A stretch of 64,000 nt of DNA from an uncultured Gammaproteobacteria bacterium (GTDB lineage: Bacteria; Pseudomonadota; Gammaproteobacteria; CAMYKB01): the NCBI GenBank assembly GCA_947258875.1, contig CAMYKB010000005.1, positions 1 through 64,000 of the forward strand, read 5' to 3'. The notes beneath the pieces are model-generated. The model saw only the letters and a program-made list of their open reading frames with translations, searched no databases and had not been told where the DNA came from. Both the position numbers and the translations under genes were made by a program. Shown here piece after piece: positions 30,825 through 43,964 of this stretch. Numbering within the stretch: position 1 is the first letter of the stretch; each line of letters starts with the position of its first letter.

Positions 30825-32162
30825 ATGGCAAAAGCCACCAAAACTAAATCCACGACCATTAAACGTAAGACGGCCAATAGCCGCCCTGTGTATATCATTG
30901 ATGGCAGCCGCAGCCCTTTCCTCAAGGCGCGGGGCAAACCGGGCCCGTTCAAGGCTGCTGAGCTTGCCGTACAGGCAGCCAGACCGTTGCTATTACGCCA
31001 GAGTTTCCTGCCGGAAGAGTTCGACGAGGTAATCCTGGGTTGTGTGGGTCCTTCTGCTGATGAAGTCAATATCGCGCGTATTGTGTCACTGCGCCTCGGC
31101 TGTGGCGACAAGGTGCCTGCCTGGACGGTGCAGCGTAATTGTGCCTCCGGCTTGCAAGCACTGGATTCCGCCTATCGCAACATCGCCAGTGGACGCAGTA
31201 ACCTGGCGCTCGCCGGGGGTACCGAAGCCATGAGCCATTCTCCGTTGTTGTACAACCGCAAGATGGTGGACTGGCTGGCGGATTGGAATATGGCCAAGAG
31301 CCTCGGGCAACGCGTGAAAACACTGGCTAGCCTGCGGCCGGGACATTTCGCGCCTGTAATAGGACTGCTGAAAGGTCTGACTGACCCGGTGATCGGGCTG
31401 TCAATGGGGCAAACCGCTGAAAACCTGGCGTATCGTTTCAACATCAGCCGCGAACAGATGGATGAATACGCCGTAGCCAGTCACTTGCGCTTGTGTGATG
31501 CACAGGAGGCTGGCTATCTCGACGAGGTTGAGCCCCTCTACGATACCAAAGGTAACTATTACGAACAGGATGATGGTGTACGTCCCAATTCCTCGGTCGA
31601 GAAGCTATCGACACTCAAACCGGTATTCGACAAACCTTTCGGCAACGTTACCGCTGGTAACAGTGCACAAATTACTGACGGCTGCAGCTGGCTGATTCTT
31701 GCCAGCGAAGAGGCTGTCAAACAGCACGATCTGCCCGTGATGGGGCGTGTTGTGGATACCGAATGGGCTGGCGTCGACCCGGCACAAATGGGACTGGGGC
31801 CGGTACATGCGGTCGTGCCCATGCTCAAGCGCCACAAAATGAACACAGACAATATTGACTATTGGGAACTGAATGAGGCCTTTGCAGCGCAGGTACTGGC
31901 CTGTGTGGCCGCCTGGAAAGACAGCAAATACTGCAGGGCTGAACTAGGCCTTGCCAAGGCCTTTGGGGAGGTTCCGCATGAACGATTAAACGTGGATGGT
32001 GGTGGGATCAGCCTTGGCCACCCCGTAGGTGCAAGTGGCGCACGTATTGTATTGCATTTACTGAAAACCCTGCAACGCAACAAGGCCGAACGTGGTGTCG
32101 CCACCCTATGCATCGGTGGTGGTCAAGGGGGCGCAATGCTGGTTGAAAATCTTACGGGGTAA
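30825..32162 (+). CDS. acetyl-CoA C-acyltransferase (thiolase, FadI-like)
   Basis: VQRNCASGLQALDSAYRNIASGRSNLALAGGTEAMSHSPLL, NVDGGGISLGHPVGASGARI; active-site Cys and His motifs. Confidence 0.94.
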   Translation: MAKATKTKSTTIKRKTANSRPVYIIDGSRSPFLKARGKPGPFKAAELAVQAARPLLLRQSFLPEEFDEVILGCVGPSADEVNIARIVSLRLGCGDKVPAWTVQRNCASGLQALDSAYRNIASGRSNLALAGGTEAMSHSPLLYNRKMVDWLADWNMAKSLGQRVKTLASLRPGHFAPVIGLLKGLTDPVIGLSMGQTAENLAYRFNISREQMDEYAVASHLRLCDAQEAGYLDEVEPLYDTKGNYYEQDDGVRPNSSVEKLSTLKPVFDKPFGNVTAGNSAQITDGCSWLILASEEAVKQHDLPVMGRVVDTEWAGVDPAQMGLGPVHAVVPMLKRHKMNTDNIDYWELNEAFAAQVLACVAAWKDSKYCRAELGLAKAFGEVPHERLNVDGGGISLGHPVGASGARIVLHLLKTLQRNKAERGVATLCIGGGQGGAMLVENLTG

Positions 32163-32170
32163 TCACAATC

Positions 32171-34192
32171 ATGGCAAAACAGAATTACACACATTGGAAC
32201 GTCGTACACAATGATAATGGCATTGCCTGGCTGCACCTCGATGTTCAGGATTCCACTGCCAATATCTTATCTACCGCTGTCCTCAACGAACTCAATGCCA
32301 TACTCGATGAGTTCAATGCAACCATGCCCGCCGGTGTGGCCTTTGTTTCTGACAAGGCTGGCGGTTTTATCGCCGGTGCTGATGTCAAGGAATTCACCAC
32401 CTTTGCTGACCGCGAGGATGCCTTGGTTTTCATCAGGCGTGGTCAGGACATCATGGACCGCATCGAGGAACTGCCCTGCCCGACCGTTGCGGTTATCAAT
32501 GGTTTTTGCATGGGCGGTGGCACCGAACTGGCCTTGGCCTGTGATTACCGTGTGGCACTCGACAGCCCCAAAACGCGCATCGCCTTGCCTGAAATCAGGC
32601 TGGGTATACATCCGGGCTTTGGCGGTAGTGTGCGTGCCATACGCCTGCTTGGTCCTATCGCTGCGATGGACATGATGCTTACCGGCCGTGGCCTCGATGC
32701 CCGGCGCGCCAGGAAGATCAAATTGGTGGATTATGTGGTTGCCGAGCGCTACCTGAAAACCGCTGCTGCAGACGTACTCGGAACCCGGCGTACACCCAAG
32801 CGTGCCGGGGGTACAGCGAAACTCCTCAACCACAAATTGCTGCGTCCGCTGCTCGCCATGCAATTACGTAAACAGGTTTCTAAAAAGGCCAGGCAGGAAC
32901 ACTACCCGGCACCTTATGCCCTCATCGATCTGTGGCAAAAACACGCCGACGACGAACGCATGATGCTCAAGATGGAGGCTAACTCCGTTGCAGATCTTAG
33001 CATCAGTGATACCGCCCGTAACCTGGTGCGTGTGTTCCTGTTACAGGATCGTCTTAAATCCCTGGGCGACAAGTCACGCATCGACCCTAAACACGTGCAT
33101 GTCATCGGTGCCGGCGTTATGGGTGGTGATATCGCCATCTGGTGCGCACTGCAGGGCTTCAGGGTCACCGTACAAGACACCAATGCCCATAGCCTTGCAG
33201 CTACTATGCAACGTGCTGCAAAGCTGTTCAAAAAGCGCCTCAAAGTGAATACCCTGATCACCGCAGCCATGGATCGCCTGATCGCCGATAGCAAGGGTCT
33301 GGGTTTACAACAGGCCGATGTCATTATCGAGGCCATCTTCGAAGATGCCGAGGTTAAAAAGAAGCTCTATAGTGAGATCGAGCCCAAAATCAAACCCGAG
33401 GCGTTGGTGGCCACCAACACTTCCAGTATTCCGATTGAAACCTTAGCGGAAGCGTTTAGTGACAAGGGCCGCCTGATCGGCCTGCACTTCTTCAATCCGG
33501 TTGCCATGATGCCGCTGGTCGAAGTTGTCATCGGCAAGACGACACAGCAGGATAGCATCGACAAGGCGCTGGCTTTTACCCGTCACATCGATAAACTGCC
33601 GCTGCCCGTGAAGAGCTCGCCGGGTTTCCTCGTCAACCGCATCCTTATGCCGTACATGCTGGAGGCTATGATCATGGAAAGCGAGGGCATTCCGAAAGCC
33701 GCCATCGACAAGGCCGCTCTAAGCTTTGGTATGCCTATGGGCCCCATTGAGCTCGGTGACACTGTAGGCCTCGATGTCGGCCTATTTGTCGGCGACATCC
33801 TCGCCAAGGCCTACAATCTGGAAGTGCCGGACAAACTGCGTACCATGGTCGCCGCTGGCAAGCTTGGCAAGAAATCCGGCAGCGGCTTCTATGAGTGGAA
33901 AAAAGGCAAACCAGTACGCAACAGAAAAGAAAAATACGAGGGCGATCTACAGCTACTGCAAGACCGCATGACCCTGCGTATGGTCAATGAAGCCGTCGCC
34001 TGCTTGCGAGACAAGGTTGTCGACGATGAGGAACTTGTTGATGCCGGCGTCATCTTCGGCACCGGTTTCGCACCCTTCCGCGGTGGTCCCCTACACTATC
34101 TCAATGACCGTGGTCGCGACGAAACTAAAAACACGTTGGAGCAACTACAGGATCGTTACGGCGAGCGTTTCAGCGCAGATAGCGGTTGGTAA
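32171..34192 (+). CDS. 3-hydroxyacyl-CoA dehydrogenase / enoyl-CoA hydratase (FadJ-like)
   Basis: Crotonase part GFIAGADVKEF...GGGTELALACDYRVA plus HCDH part VHVIGAGVMGGDIAIWCALQGFRVTVQD, SSPGFLVNRILMPYMLEA. Confidence 0.94.
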   Translation: MAKQNYTHWNVVHNDNGIAWLHLDVQDSTANILSTAVLNELNAILDEFNATMPAGVAFVSDKAGGFIAGADVKEFTTFADREDALVFIRRGQDIMDRIEELPCPTVAVINGFCMGGGTELALACDYRVALDSPKTRIALPEIRLGIHPGFGGSVRAIRLLGPIAAMDMMLTGRGLDARRARKIKLVDYVVAERYLKTAAADVLGTRRTPKRAGGTAKLLNHKLLRPLLAMQLRKQVSKKARQEHYPAPYALIDLWQKHADDERMMLKMEANSVADLSISDTARNLVRVFLLQDRLKSLGDKSRIDPKHVHVIGAGVMGGDIAIWCALQGFRVTVQDTNAHSLAATMQRAAKLFKKRLKVNTLITAAMDRLIADSKGLGLQQADVIIEAIFEDAEVKKKLYSEIEPKIKPEALVATNTSSIPIETLAEAFSDKGRLIGLHFFNPVAMMPLVEVVIGKTTQQDSIDKALAFTRHIDKLPLPVKSSPGFLVNRILMPYMLEAMIMESEGIPKAAIDKAALSFGMPMGPIELGDTVGLDVGLFVGDILAKAYNLEVPDKLRTMVAAGKLGKKSGSGFYEWKKGKPVRNRKEKYEGDLQLLQDRMTLRMVNEAVACLRDKVVDDEELVDAGVIFGTGFAPFRGGPLHYLNDRGRDETKNTLEQLQDRYGERFSADSGW

Positions 34193-34326
34193 TTATTATT
34201 GGTATTCAAAAGGCCCTTAATTGGTAGCTATTGCGTCGCATATATTATTAGCGTGAAGAATATTACACGGCTTTAAAATCCCGCTTCAGCGGGACGTTAG
34301 CAAGACACCGCTGTCTTTAACCGATA

Positions 34327-35073
34327 ATGGAAAAGGGTAAATTTATGCGTTCTTTATTACCAATCATATTGATAATACTGTTTAATGCATCCTGTTCAGG
34401 TGAATCAGTTCCCAGCTATCAGGAATCGTTAAATCAGTTTATGGAAGAATCGAAAACCTCCAAATCACCTTTTTCTGAAAAAGACAAGGCGATTATGGAA
34501 AAAGCCGCTAAATCTCTAGCCAGTAGTTTACCAAATCCAGGCATTAAGGTCGGTGAAAAGGCGCCGGATTTTATTTTGAACAACGCGTTTAGAGAAAAGG
34601 TGATTCTGAAAGATGAACTTAAAAAAGGTCCTGTAGTCCTTGTATTTTATCGTGGTGCCTGGTGCCCATTTTGTAATATGCATTTGCATGCTTTACATAA
34701 AAGCCTGCCACAGTTTAAAAAATATGGGGCTCAATTAATTGTCATTACACCACAAAAACCGGACAAATCAGCAGAACAAATAAAGCAAGACGGCTATCCT
34801 TTTGAAGTCTTAAGCGATTTAGATAGCAATGTAATGAGGGACTATAAACTTTATTATGAATTGCCTGATGATTTGCTAGCTGTTTACAAAAGTCATGGGC
34901 TGGACATCGAAGACTTTAATGGCAAAGGACGTAATGTGTTACCCGTGCCCGGTAGTTTTGTCATAGATAAAACTGGAATTGTACGGGCCATGCAGGCCCA
35001 AACAGATTATAAGTTACGCATGGAACCTGCAACTATTATCGATACATTAATGGATATCGCAGGAGACAATTAA
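34327..35073 (+). CDS. peroxiredoxin-like (AhpC/TSA family), exported and possibly a lipoprotein
   Basis: KVGEKAPDFILNNAFREKVILKDELKKGPVVLVFYRGAWCPFCNMHLHALHK; N-terminal hydrophobic segment ending ASC. Confidence 0.88.
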   Translation: MEKGKFMRSLLPIILIILFNASCSGESVPSYQESLNQFMEESKTSKSPFSEKDKAIMEKAAKSLASSLPNPGIKVGEKAPDFILNNAFREKVILKDELKKGPVVLVFYRGAWCPFCNMHLHALHKSLPQFKKYGAQLIVITPQKPDKSAEQIKQDGYPFEVLSDLDSNVMRDYKLYYELPDDLLAVYKSHGLDIEDFNGKGRNVLPVPGSFVIDKTGIVRAMQAQTDYKLRMEPATIIDTLMDIAGDN

Positions 35074-35121
35074 ACAATACTAAACAATAAAATCAACCTG
35101 ACCTGATGCATATTCTGTGAC

Positions 35122-35451
35122 ATGAGTGACACCTACGAGAAAATCTATGCTGTAGTTAGGAAAATCCCGCATGGCTGCGTGGCAACCTATGGGCAAGTTG
35201 CGCGTCTCGCTGGTATTCCCAGGCAAGCCCGTCAGGTCGGTTACGCACTCCATGCTTCATCAGGCAAGCATGACCTCCCCTGGCATCGTGTCATAAATGC
35301 CAAGGGTGAAGTCAGTACCCGTTCTGATCCAAGTTGTAACGGATTACAGCGCCAGCTTCTGGAAGATGAAGGCGTTGTCTTTAACAGGAATGCTCGTGTA
35401 TCACTGGAAAATTATCGTTGGCAGCCTGGGTTACTAAATAATCATCAGTAG
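35122..35451 (+). CDS. alkyltransferase-like protein (ATL, MGMT family)
   Basis: 109 aa MGMT C-terminal fold; IPHGCVATYGQVARLAGIPRQARQVGYAL...LPWHRVINAKGEVS, with PWHRV in place of catalytic PCHRV. Confidence 0.92.
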   Translation: MSDTYEKIYAVVRKIPHGCVATYGQVARLAGIPRQARQVGYALHASSGKHDLPWHRVINAKGEVSTRSDPSCNGLQRQLLEDEGVVFNRNARVSLENYRWQPGLLNNHQ

Positions 35452-35587
35452 ATGAAACAAGTATACCCGACATAACTAATTCTCTTTTGGGGCAGTAATG
35501 TTTGTGTCGACAAGTGAAGTAAGTCTAGGTTTATCTAACTGTAGGTGGTAAAGAACTCCTGTCGTTGGGCTGCCACCTGGAGAAAAG

Positions 35588-36115
35588 ATGCCCTTTGATT
35601 ATCAACCCTTTCTCTTAGGCAACCTCGTCAAAATTAGACCGCTGTGTGCGGAGGACTATGATGACCTGTATGCTGTTGCCTCTGATCCACTGATTTGGGA
35701 GCAGCATCCAGTCAAGAGCCGATACCAGGAAGACGACTTCAAACCCTTCTACAATGAATCACTAGAGTCGGGAGGCACTTTGACTATCCTAGACCTAAGA
35801 AGCAATCAGGTAATCGGATCATCGCGCTTTCACAACTACGATAAGGAGAAAAATGACGTAGAAATTGGTTGGACATTCTTGGCCAGGACCTATTGGGGTG
35901 GGAAGTATAACGGAGAAATCAAGAAGCTCATGTTAGAGCATGCTTTTCAGTTTGTGGAAAATGTAGTCTTGCTTGCTGCCCCGGACAATTTTCGCTTCCA
36001 GCGTTCGGTAGAAAAGATTGGAGGCATTTGGGTTGGGTCGAGGCCGGACGCAGGCGGTCGAGATAGTTTGGTTTATCAGATCACTGCTGCGAGTGACGAT
36101 GCGGCCGGACAGTAA
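35588..36115 (+). CDS. GNAT family N-acetyltransferase
   Basis: VKIRPLCAEDYDDLYAVASDPLIWEQHP...IGSSRFHNYDKEKNDVEIGWTFLARTYWGGKYNGEIKKLMLEHAF. Confidence 0.88.
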   Translation: MPFDYQPFLLGNLVKIRPLCAEDYDDLYAVASDPLIWEQHPVKSRYQEDDFKPFYNESLESGGTLTILDLRSNQVIGSSRFHNYDKEKNDVEIGWTFLARTYWGGKYNGEIKKLMLEHAFQFVENVVLLAAPDNFRFQRSVEKIGGIWVGSRPDAGGRDSLVYQITAASDDAAGQ

Positions 36116-36218
36116 ATCGCGCTCCATTCTACTGCGCGCTGTCTAACCTACCCGTTCATGTATACACACATCCATCCGCAGCTTAGATAACAAACCTCAC
36201 AGACAAGACAGGCCGGGC

Positions 36219-37655
<1,437 letters not shown>

Positions 37656-37672
37656 TCAGCAAATGTTATTTA

Positions 37673-38911
37673 TTAAATGTGTAGCAGCAGGCGGCTCGGA
37701 TCTTCGAGTTGCTCCTTAATCGCCACCAAGAACTGTACTGCCTCCCTGCCATCGATGATGCGGTGATCATAGGACAATGCCAGGTACATCATCGGACGTA
37801 TGACGACCTCACCATTTTCAGCCATGGGCCGCTCCTGAATCTTGTGCATACCCAGAATAGCGCTTTGCGGCGGGTTGAGTATAGGCGTAGACATCAGTGA
37901 GCCGAACACGCCGCCATTTGTGAGTGTGAAGGTACCACCGGTGAGTTCTTCCATCGAAAGCGACCCCTCTTTGGCCTTAGTGCCGTACTCATTGATCTGC
38001 TTTTCGATCTCGGCCATGGTCATCTGATCGGCATCACGCACGATGGGCACCACCAAACCGCGTGGCGAGCTGACAGCGATACCGATATCGAAATAGCCGT
38101 GATAAAGAATATCATCACCATCGATGGAGGCATTAACCACCGGGAAGCGTTTCAGGGCTTCAATTGTGGCCATCACGAAGAACGACATGAAACCCAGGCG
38201 TACGCTGTGCACCTCTTCGAACTTGTCACGATAACGCTTACGTAATTCCATCACGGGCGCCATGTTAACCTCGTTAAAAGTGGTCAGAATGGCATTCTGG
38301 TGTTGGGCGTCCAGCAGGCGTTCGGCAACACGTTTACGCAAGCGTGTCATGGGAACGCGTTCTTCGATGCGGTCGCCTGGTGTGACAAACTCGTTATTAC
38401 GCACGGGAGCAGGTTTTTCTACCGCTAGCGGCTCAGTTTGCGGTACTGCTGAGGGTTGTGGTTGCGATTTTAGGTAATCCTGCACATCGCTCTTGGTGAT
38501 GCGCCCATTCTTGCCAGAGCCCTTGATTTGTGAGCTTTGGAGGTTGTTTTCTTCCAGTAACTTGCGCACTGCCGGACTGAGTTGCGGCTCATCAGTGACG
38601 CTAGCTTCGTCGGTATCAGATGTATCGGGTAATTTTCTAATCGGTTGTGCACCCGCAGCGGGAGGCGGGCTGCCTTCCGTATCAATGACTGCGATAACTT
38701 CTTCGCTCAATACGGTTTCGGCGTTATTTTTTTTGATTTCCTTAAGGATTCCATCATTGGGGGCTGAGACCTCAAGTACGACCTTATCCGTTTCGATTTC
38801 AATGAGATTTTCTCCGCGCGACACCGCCTCACCCGGTTTTTTAAGCCAGTCCCCCAAAGTTGCATCAGCAACAGATTCCGCCAATACAGGAACTTTAATT
38901 TCTACCAACAC
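37673..38911 (-). CDS. sucB: dihydrolipoyllysine-residue succinyltransferase (2-oxoglutarate dehydrogenase E2)
   Basis: Lipoyl domain ([18 protein letters not shown]), E3-binding domain, catalytic [18 protein letters not shown]. Confidence 0.96.
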   Translation of the reverse strand: MLVEIKVPVLAESVADATLGDWLKKPGEAVSRGENLIEIETDKVVLEVSAPNDGILKEIKKNNAETVLSEEVIAVIDTEGSPPPAAGAQPIRKLPDTSDTDEASVTDEPQLSPAVRKLLEENNLQSSQIKGSGKNGRITKSDVQDYLKSQPQPSAVPQTEPLAVEKPAPVRNNEFVTPGDRIEERVPMTRLRKRVAERLLDAQHQNAILTTFNEVNMAPVMELRKRYRDKFEEVHSVRLGFMSFFVMATIEALKRFPVVNASIDGDDILYHGYFDIGIAVSSPRGLVVPIVRDADQMTMAEIEKQINEYGTKAKEGSLSMEELTGGTFTLTNGGVFGSLMSTPILNPPQSAILGMHKIQERPMAENGEVVIRPMMYLALSYDHRIIDGREAVQFLVAIKEQLEDPSRLLLHI

Positions 38912-38955
38912 GTTGTCTTCCTCGACGATGTATCATTTAGCAGTAGTATAAGCAG

Positions 38956-41820
38956 TCATCCGGTTTCATCTGTATCGGCTGTTTGTTTCTGTGGCAGTTT
39001 ACCCTTTAACAGCAGGGCATCCTCAATCAGTGCCTTCTGTTGCGCTCTATGCACATGCAGGTAGCCTACTGCTGGTGAAGCCGAGTATGAACGTCCCGCA
39101 TAGTTCAGCGTGTGATTCTCTTTCAGACAGGCCCGCAAGTGGCGCCGTGATTGCATGTAGTACCAGGAACCCTGATTACGCGGCTCTTCCTGGACCCATA
39201 CAATATCAGATGCATTGGCATAACGGCTCAGCGCTGCCTGAACTTCTTCTATCGGGAACGGGTACTGCTGCTCGATACGCGCAATAGCGATGTCGTGAAT
39301 ACCATGCTCCCGGCGAGCTTCCAACAGATCAAAATATACCTTGCCGCTGCAAAATAACACGCGCGTAATCTGCTGCGGATCGATTTCGTCAATATCATCG
39401 ATGAGCACCTGGAATTCGCCAGCGGTGATTTCTGCCAGCGTTGAGGTCGATAGTTTATGTCTTAACAGGCTCTTGGGTGACATTACGATTAGCGGTTTGC
39501 GATAGGGGCGCAGCATTTGCCGACGCAGCATGTGGAACATCTGGGCCGGGGTGCTGGGAATGCATACCTGGATGTTTTCCTCAGCACAGAGCTGCAGATA
39601 GCGTTCCAGGCGAGCCGATGAATGTTCCGGGCCCTGCCCGTCGTAACCATGTGGCAGAAGCATCACCAGACCACTGTAGCGTTGCCACTTGGCCTCGGAT
39701 GAACTGATAAATTGGTCGATCATGACTTGGGCATTATTGGCAAAGTCGCCAAACTGCGCCTCCCAGATTACCAGGGCATTGGGGTCGGCGGTGCTGTATC
39801 CGACTTCAAAACCCAATACTGCTGCTTCCGACAATAAGGAGTTTATGGGCAGAAATGTCGGTTGCCCTTTATGTAAGTACTGCAAGGGAATATGGATATC
39901 GCCGCTCACCTGATCATTTATGCCGACATGCCTATGGAAAAAAGTACCGCGTACACTATCCTGCCCGGAGAGACGGACCTGGAAACCGTCTTCCAGCAAC
40001 GAGGCATAGGCCAGGGTTTCGGCATAACCCCAATCCATTCCCAATTCCCCTGCGCCCATCTTGTTACGTGCGGCCAGTAATTTTTTAACGGCCATGTGCA
40101 GTTTGAAGTGAGAAGGGATACGCGTCATTTTCCGGGTCAACTCACTTATTCGTGCCCGAGTAATCGCAGTATCAGCAGGGGTACGCCAGTGTGTACCCAT
40201 AAAGGGCTTGTAGTCGACGCTATAGGTCTTGCTCGCATCCTTGGCCAATGGCCTGCCCGAAACGGATAAATCCGCTTCCAGCCGTTCCACATAGACCTGC
40301 TCCATCGCCTTGTCTTCACCCGGCTTGATAACCTGACTATCCTGTAACTGTTGCGCATAGAGCTCATTCACGGGCGGCTTATTGGTGATACGTTGATACA
40401 TCACCGGCTGTGTAACGGAGGGCTCATCGGCTTCGCTATGGCCATGCTGGCGATAGCACACCATGTCGACCACCACATCCTTGTTGAACGTCATACGATA
40501 ATCCAGCGCCAGTTGTGCGATAAATACAATAGCTTCAGGGTCGTCGCCATTAACATGAAAAATCGGGGCCTGCACCATCTTGGCCACATCGGTGCAATAG
40601 AGCGTCGAACGTGAATCCAGGGGATCACTGGTGGTAAAGCCAATCTGGTTATTGATGATGACATGTAGCGTGCCACCTGTGGCATAACCGCGGGTTTCGG
40701 AGAGGTTCAGGGTCTCCATTACCACGCCCTGTCCGGCGAAGGCCGCATCACCGTGTAACAGCACTGGCAATACCTGATTACGTTGCTTATCGTCCCGGCG
40801 TTGCTGGCGGGCGCGTACCGAGCCTTCAACGACCGGATCGATCACTTCCAAATGAGAAGGATTAAATGCCAATACGGCATGTAGCGTACCGTGTTCGGTT
40901 ACCAGATCAGAGGAAAAACCTTTATGATATTTCACATCGCCGGATCCCGATTCGCCGCTTACCTTGCCCTCAAATTCGTCGAACATCCTGGCTGTGCTTT
41001 TGCCAAAGGTATTGACCAGTACATTGAGACGGCCACGATGCGCCATGCCTAAAATCAATTCCTTAACACCTTGCTGGCTGCTGCGCCCGACCAATTCATC
41101 GAGTAGTGGTATCAGGCTAATACCGCCTTCCAGTGAAAAACGTTTCTGCCCGACATACTTGCGATGCAGATAGGTTTCCAAGCCTTGTGCGGCAACCAGC
41201 CGTTCCAGGATCCTGCGTTTCTTGTCGCTATCAAAGTTCGGTGTCGCTTGCGGGAGTTCAAGGCGCCGCTGTATCCAGCGCTTTTCATCGGTATCGGTGA
41301 TGTGCATGAACTCCGAACCGATGGTGCCGCAGTAGGTGGTACTGAGAATACTGAGAATCTCGCGCAGGCTGGCGTGATCCGGGCCATGCAATGAGCCGGT
41401 GTTGAACATCAAGTCCATATCTGCGGCGCTCAGCCCATGGTACTCCGGATCGAGTGCATCGACTTCTGGCCGATCATCCTCATCCAGGGGGTTAAGGTTG
41501 GCCTGGCGGTGACCCAGAAAACGGTAGGAATTGATCAGTTGAAGAACCGCAACCTGTTTGTCGCGGTCTATTCCCGACTGCGGCTGGGCAGTTACAGGAT
41601 AGCTAGCGTAGCGTGGAGCACGCGCGCGTGATTCGAAGGCCTTGCGAATGGTGTCATGACGTTTATCTGGTGGGGACTTGGGGTCGCTGGCGGCAAGCTG
41701 GTCGAAGTAGACTTGCCAAGCGTGACTGACCGAATTACGGTCTTCGAGGTAGGACTCATAGATCCCCTCGATGAATGCGGCATTCCCACTGAACAGGTAG
41801 GAATGTCCTGACTGTGCCAT
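38956..41820 (-). CDS. sucA: 2-oxoglutarate dehydrogenase E1 component
   Basis: 954 aa; LILGMAHRGRLNVLVNTFGK, LLHGDAAFAGQGVVMETLNLSETRGYATGGTLHVIINNQIGFTT. Confidence 0.97.
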   Translation of the reverse strand: MAQSGHSYLFSGNAAFIEGIYESYLEDRNSVSHAWQVYFDQLAASDPKSPPDKRHDTIRKAFESRARAPRYASYPVTAQPQSGIDRDKQVAVLQLINSYRFLGHRQANLNPLDEDDRPEVDALDPEYHGLSAADMDLMFNTGSLHGPDHASLREILSILSTTYCGTIGSEFMHITDTDEKRWIQRRLELPQATPNFDSDKKRRILERLVAAQGLETYLHRKYVGQKRFSLEGGISLIPLLDELVGRSSQQGVKELILGMAHRGRLNVLVNTFGKSTARMFDEFEGKVSGESGSGDVKYHKGFSSDLVTEHGTLHAVLAFNPSHLEVIDPVVEGSVRARQQRRDDKQRNQVLPVLLHGDAAFAGQGVVMETLNLSETRGYATGGTLHVIINNQIGFTTSDPLDSRSTLYCTDVAKMVQAPIFHVNGDDPEAIVFIAQLALDYRMTFNKDVVVDMVCYRQHGHSEADEPSVTQPVMYQRITNKPPVNELYAQQLQDSQVIKPGEDKAMEQVYVERLEADLSVSGRPLAKDASKTYSVDYKPFMGTHWRTPADTAITRARISELTRKMTRIPSHFKLHMAVKKLLAARNKMGAGELGMDWGYAETLAYASLLEDGFQVRLSGQDSVRGTFFHRHVGINDQVSGDIHIPLQYLHKGQPTFLPINSLLSEAAVLGFEVGYSTADPNALVIWEAQFGDFANNAQVMIDQFISSSEAKWQRYSGLVMLLPHGYDGQGPEHSSARLERYLQLCAEENIQVCIPSTPAQMFHMLRRQMLRPYRKPLIVMSPKSLLRHKLSTSTLAEITAGEFQVLIDDIDEIDPQQITRVLFCSGKVYFDLLEARREHGIHDIAIARIEQQYPFPIEEVQAALSRYANASDIVWVQEEPRNQGSWYYMQSRRHLRACLKENHTLNYAGRSYSASPAVGYLHVHRAQQKALIEDALLLKGKLPQKQTADTDETG

Positions 41821-41943
41821 GTTACCGATATCTTCCTTAAAAGGCCTCGATAGACCAGAACCCGAAAATCGACAAATTTAAATCCTACTGTAAAATTTTA
41901 GACCCTCTACACGCAAAATGCTTCCTTTGTATGCGTGCACGTG

Positions 41944-42288
41944 TCACATAGTATGCGTTGGGCGGTCAGCTTCCAGGGCGCCAGCCAGCAAGGTTTCGAT
42001 TTTGTTACGCGTGGCGCCCTTGTCTGTAGGATTGAATTGAACACCGATGCCAGGAGTTCGATTGCCTTGAGCGCCCATGGGGGTGATCCATATCACCTTT
42101 CCCGCTACTGGGATACGTTCGGGGTCGTCCATTAGTGTCAACAGCATAAAGACCTCATCCCCAAGCTTATAGGCCTTTTTGGTGGGAATGAAAAGTCCGC
42201 CATTCTTCACATAGGGGATATAGGCCGCATAGAGCGATCCCTTATCCTTGATAGCGAGGGAAAGTATGCCCTTGCTCTTGTCTGACAT
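41944..42288 (-). CDS. PilZ domain protein
   Basis: GILSLAIKDKGSLYAAYIPYVKNGGLFIPTKKAYKLGDEVFMLLTL...GIGVQFNP; located directly after holB, as is typical. Confidence 0.88.
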   Translation of the reverse strand: MSDKSKGILSLAIKDKGSLYAAYIPYVKNGGLFIPTKKAYKLGDEVFMLLTLMDDPERIPVAGKVIWITPMGAQGNRTPGIGVQFNPTDKGATRNKIETLLAGALEADRPTHTM

Positions 42289-42302
42289 CTTGGGTTTGTC
42301 CT

Positions 42303-43932
<1,630 letters not shown>

Positions 43933-43964
43933 TTATTGCACTACTTCGTAAAGGTTGTACTGGT

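Noticed and set aside
34261-34310. Hairpin aatcccgcttcagcgggac after the fadJ-like gene
   Set aside because: No T tract on either strand; could be a weak dispersed hairpin, not enough for a terminator call.
35533-36147. Possible integron cassette around the GNAT gene (ATCTAAC at 35533, GTTGGGC at 35564, GTCTAAC at 36141)
   Set aside because: The 7-mers fit RYYYAAC/GTTRRRY but are not mutually complementary, and no GTTRRRY follows the last one within attC distance; no integrase seen. Likely chance.
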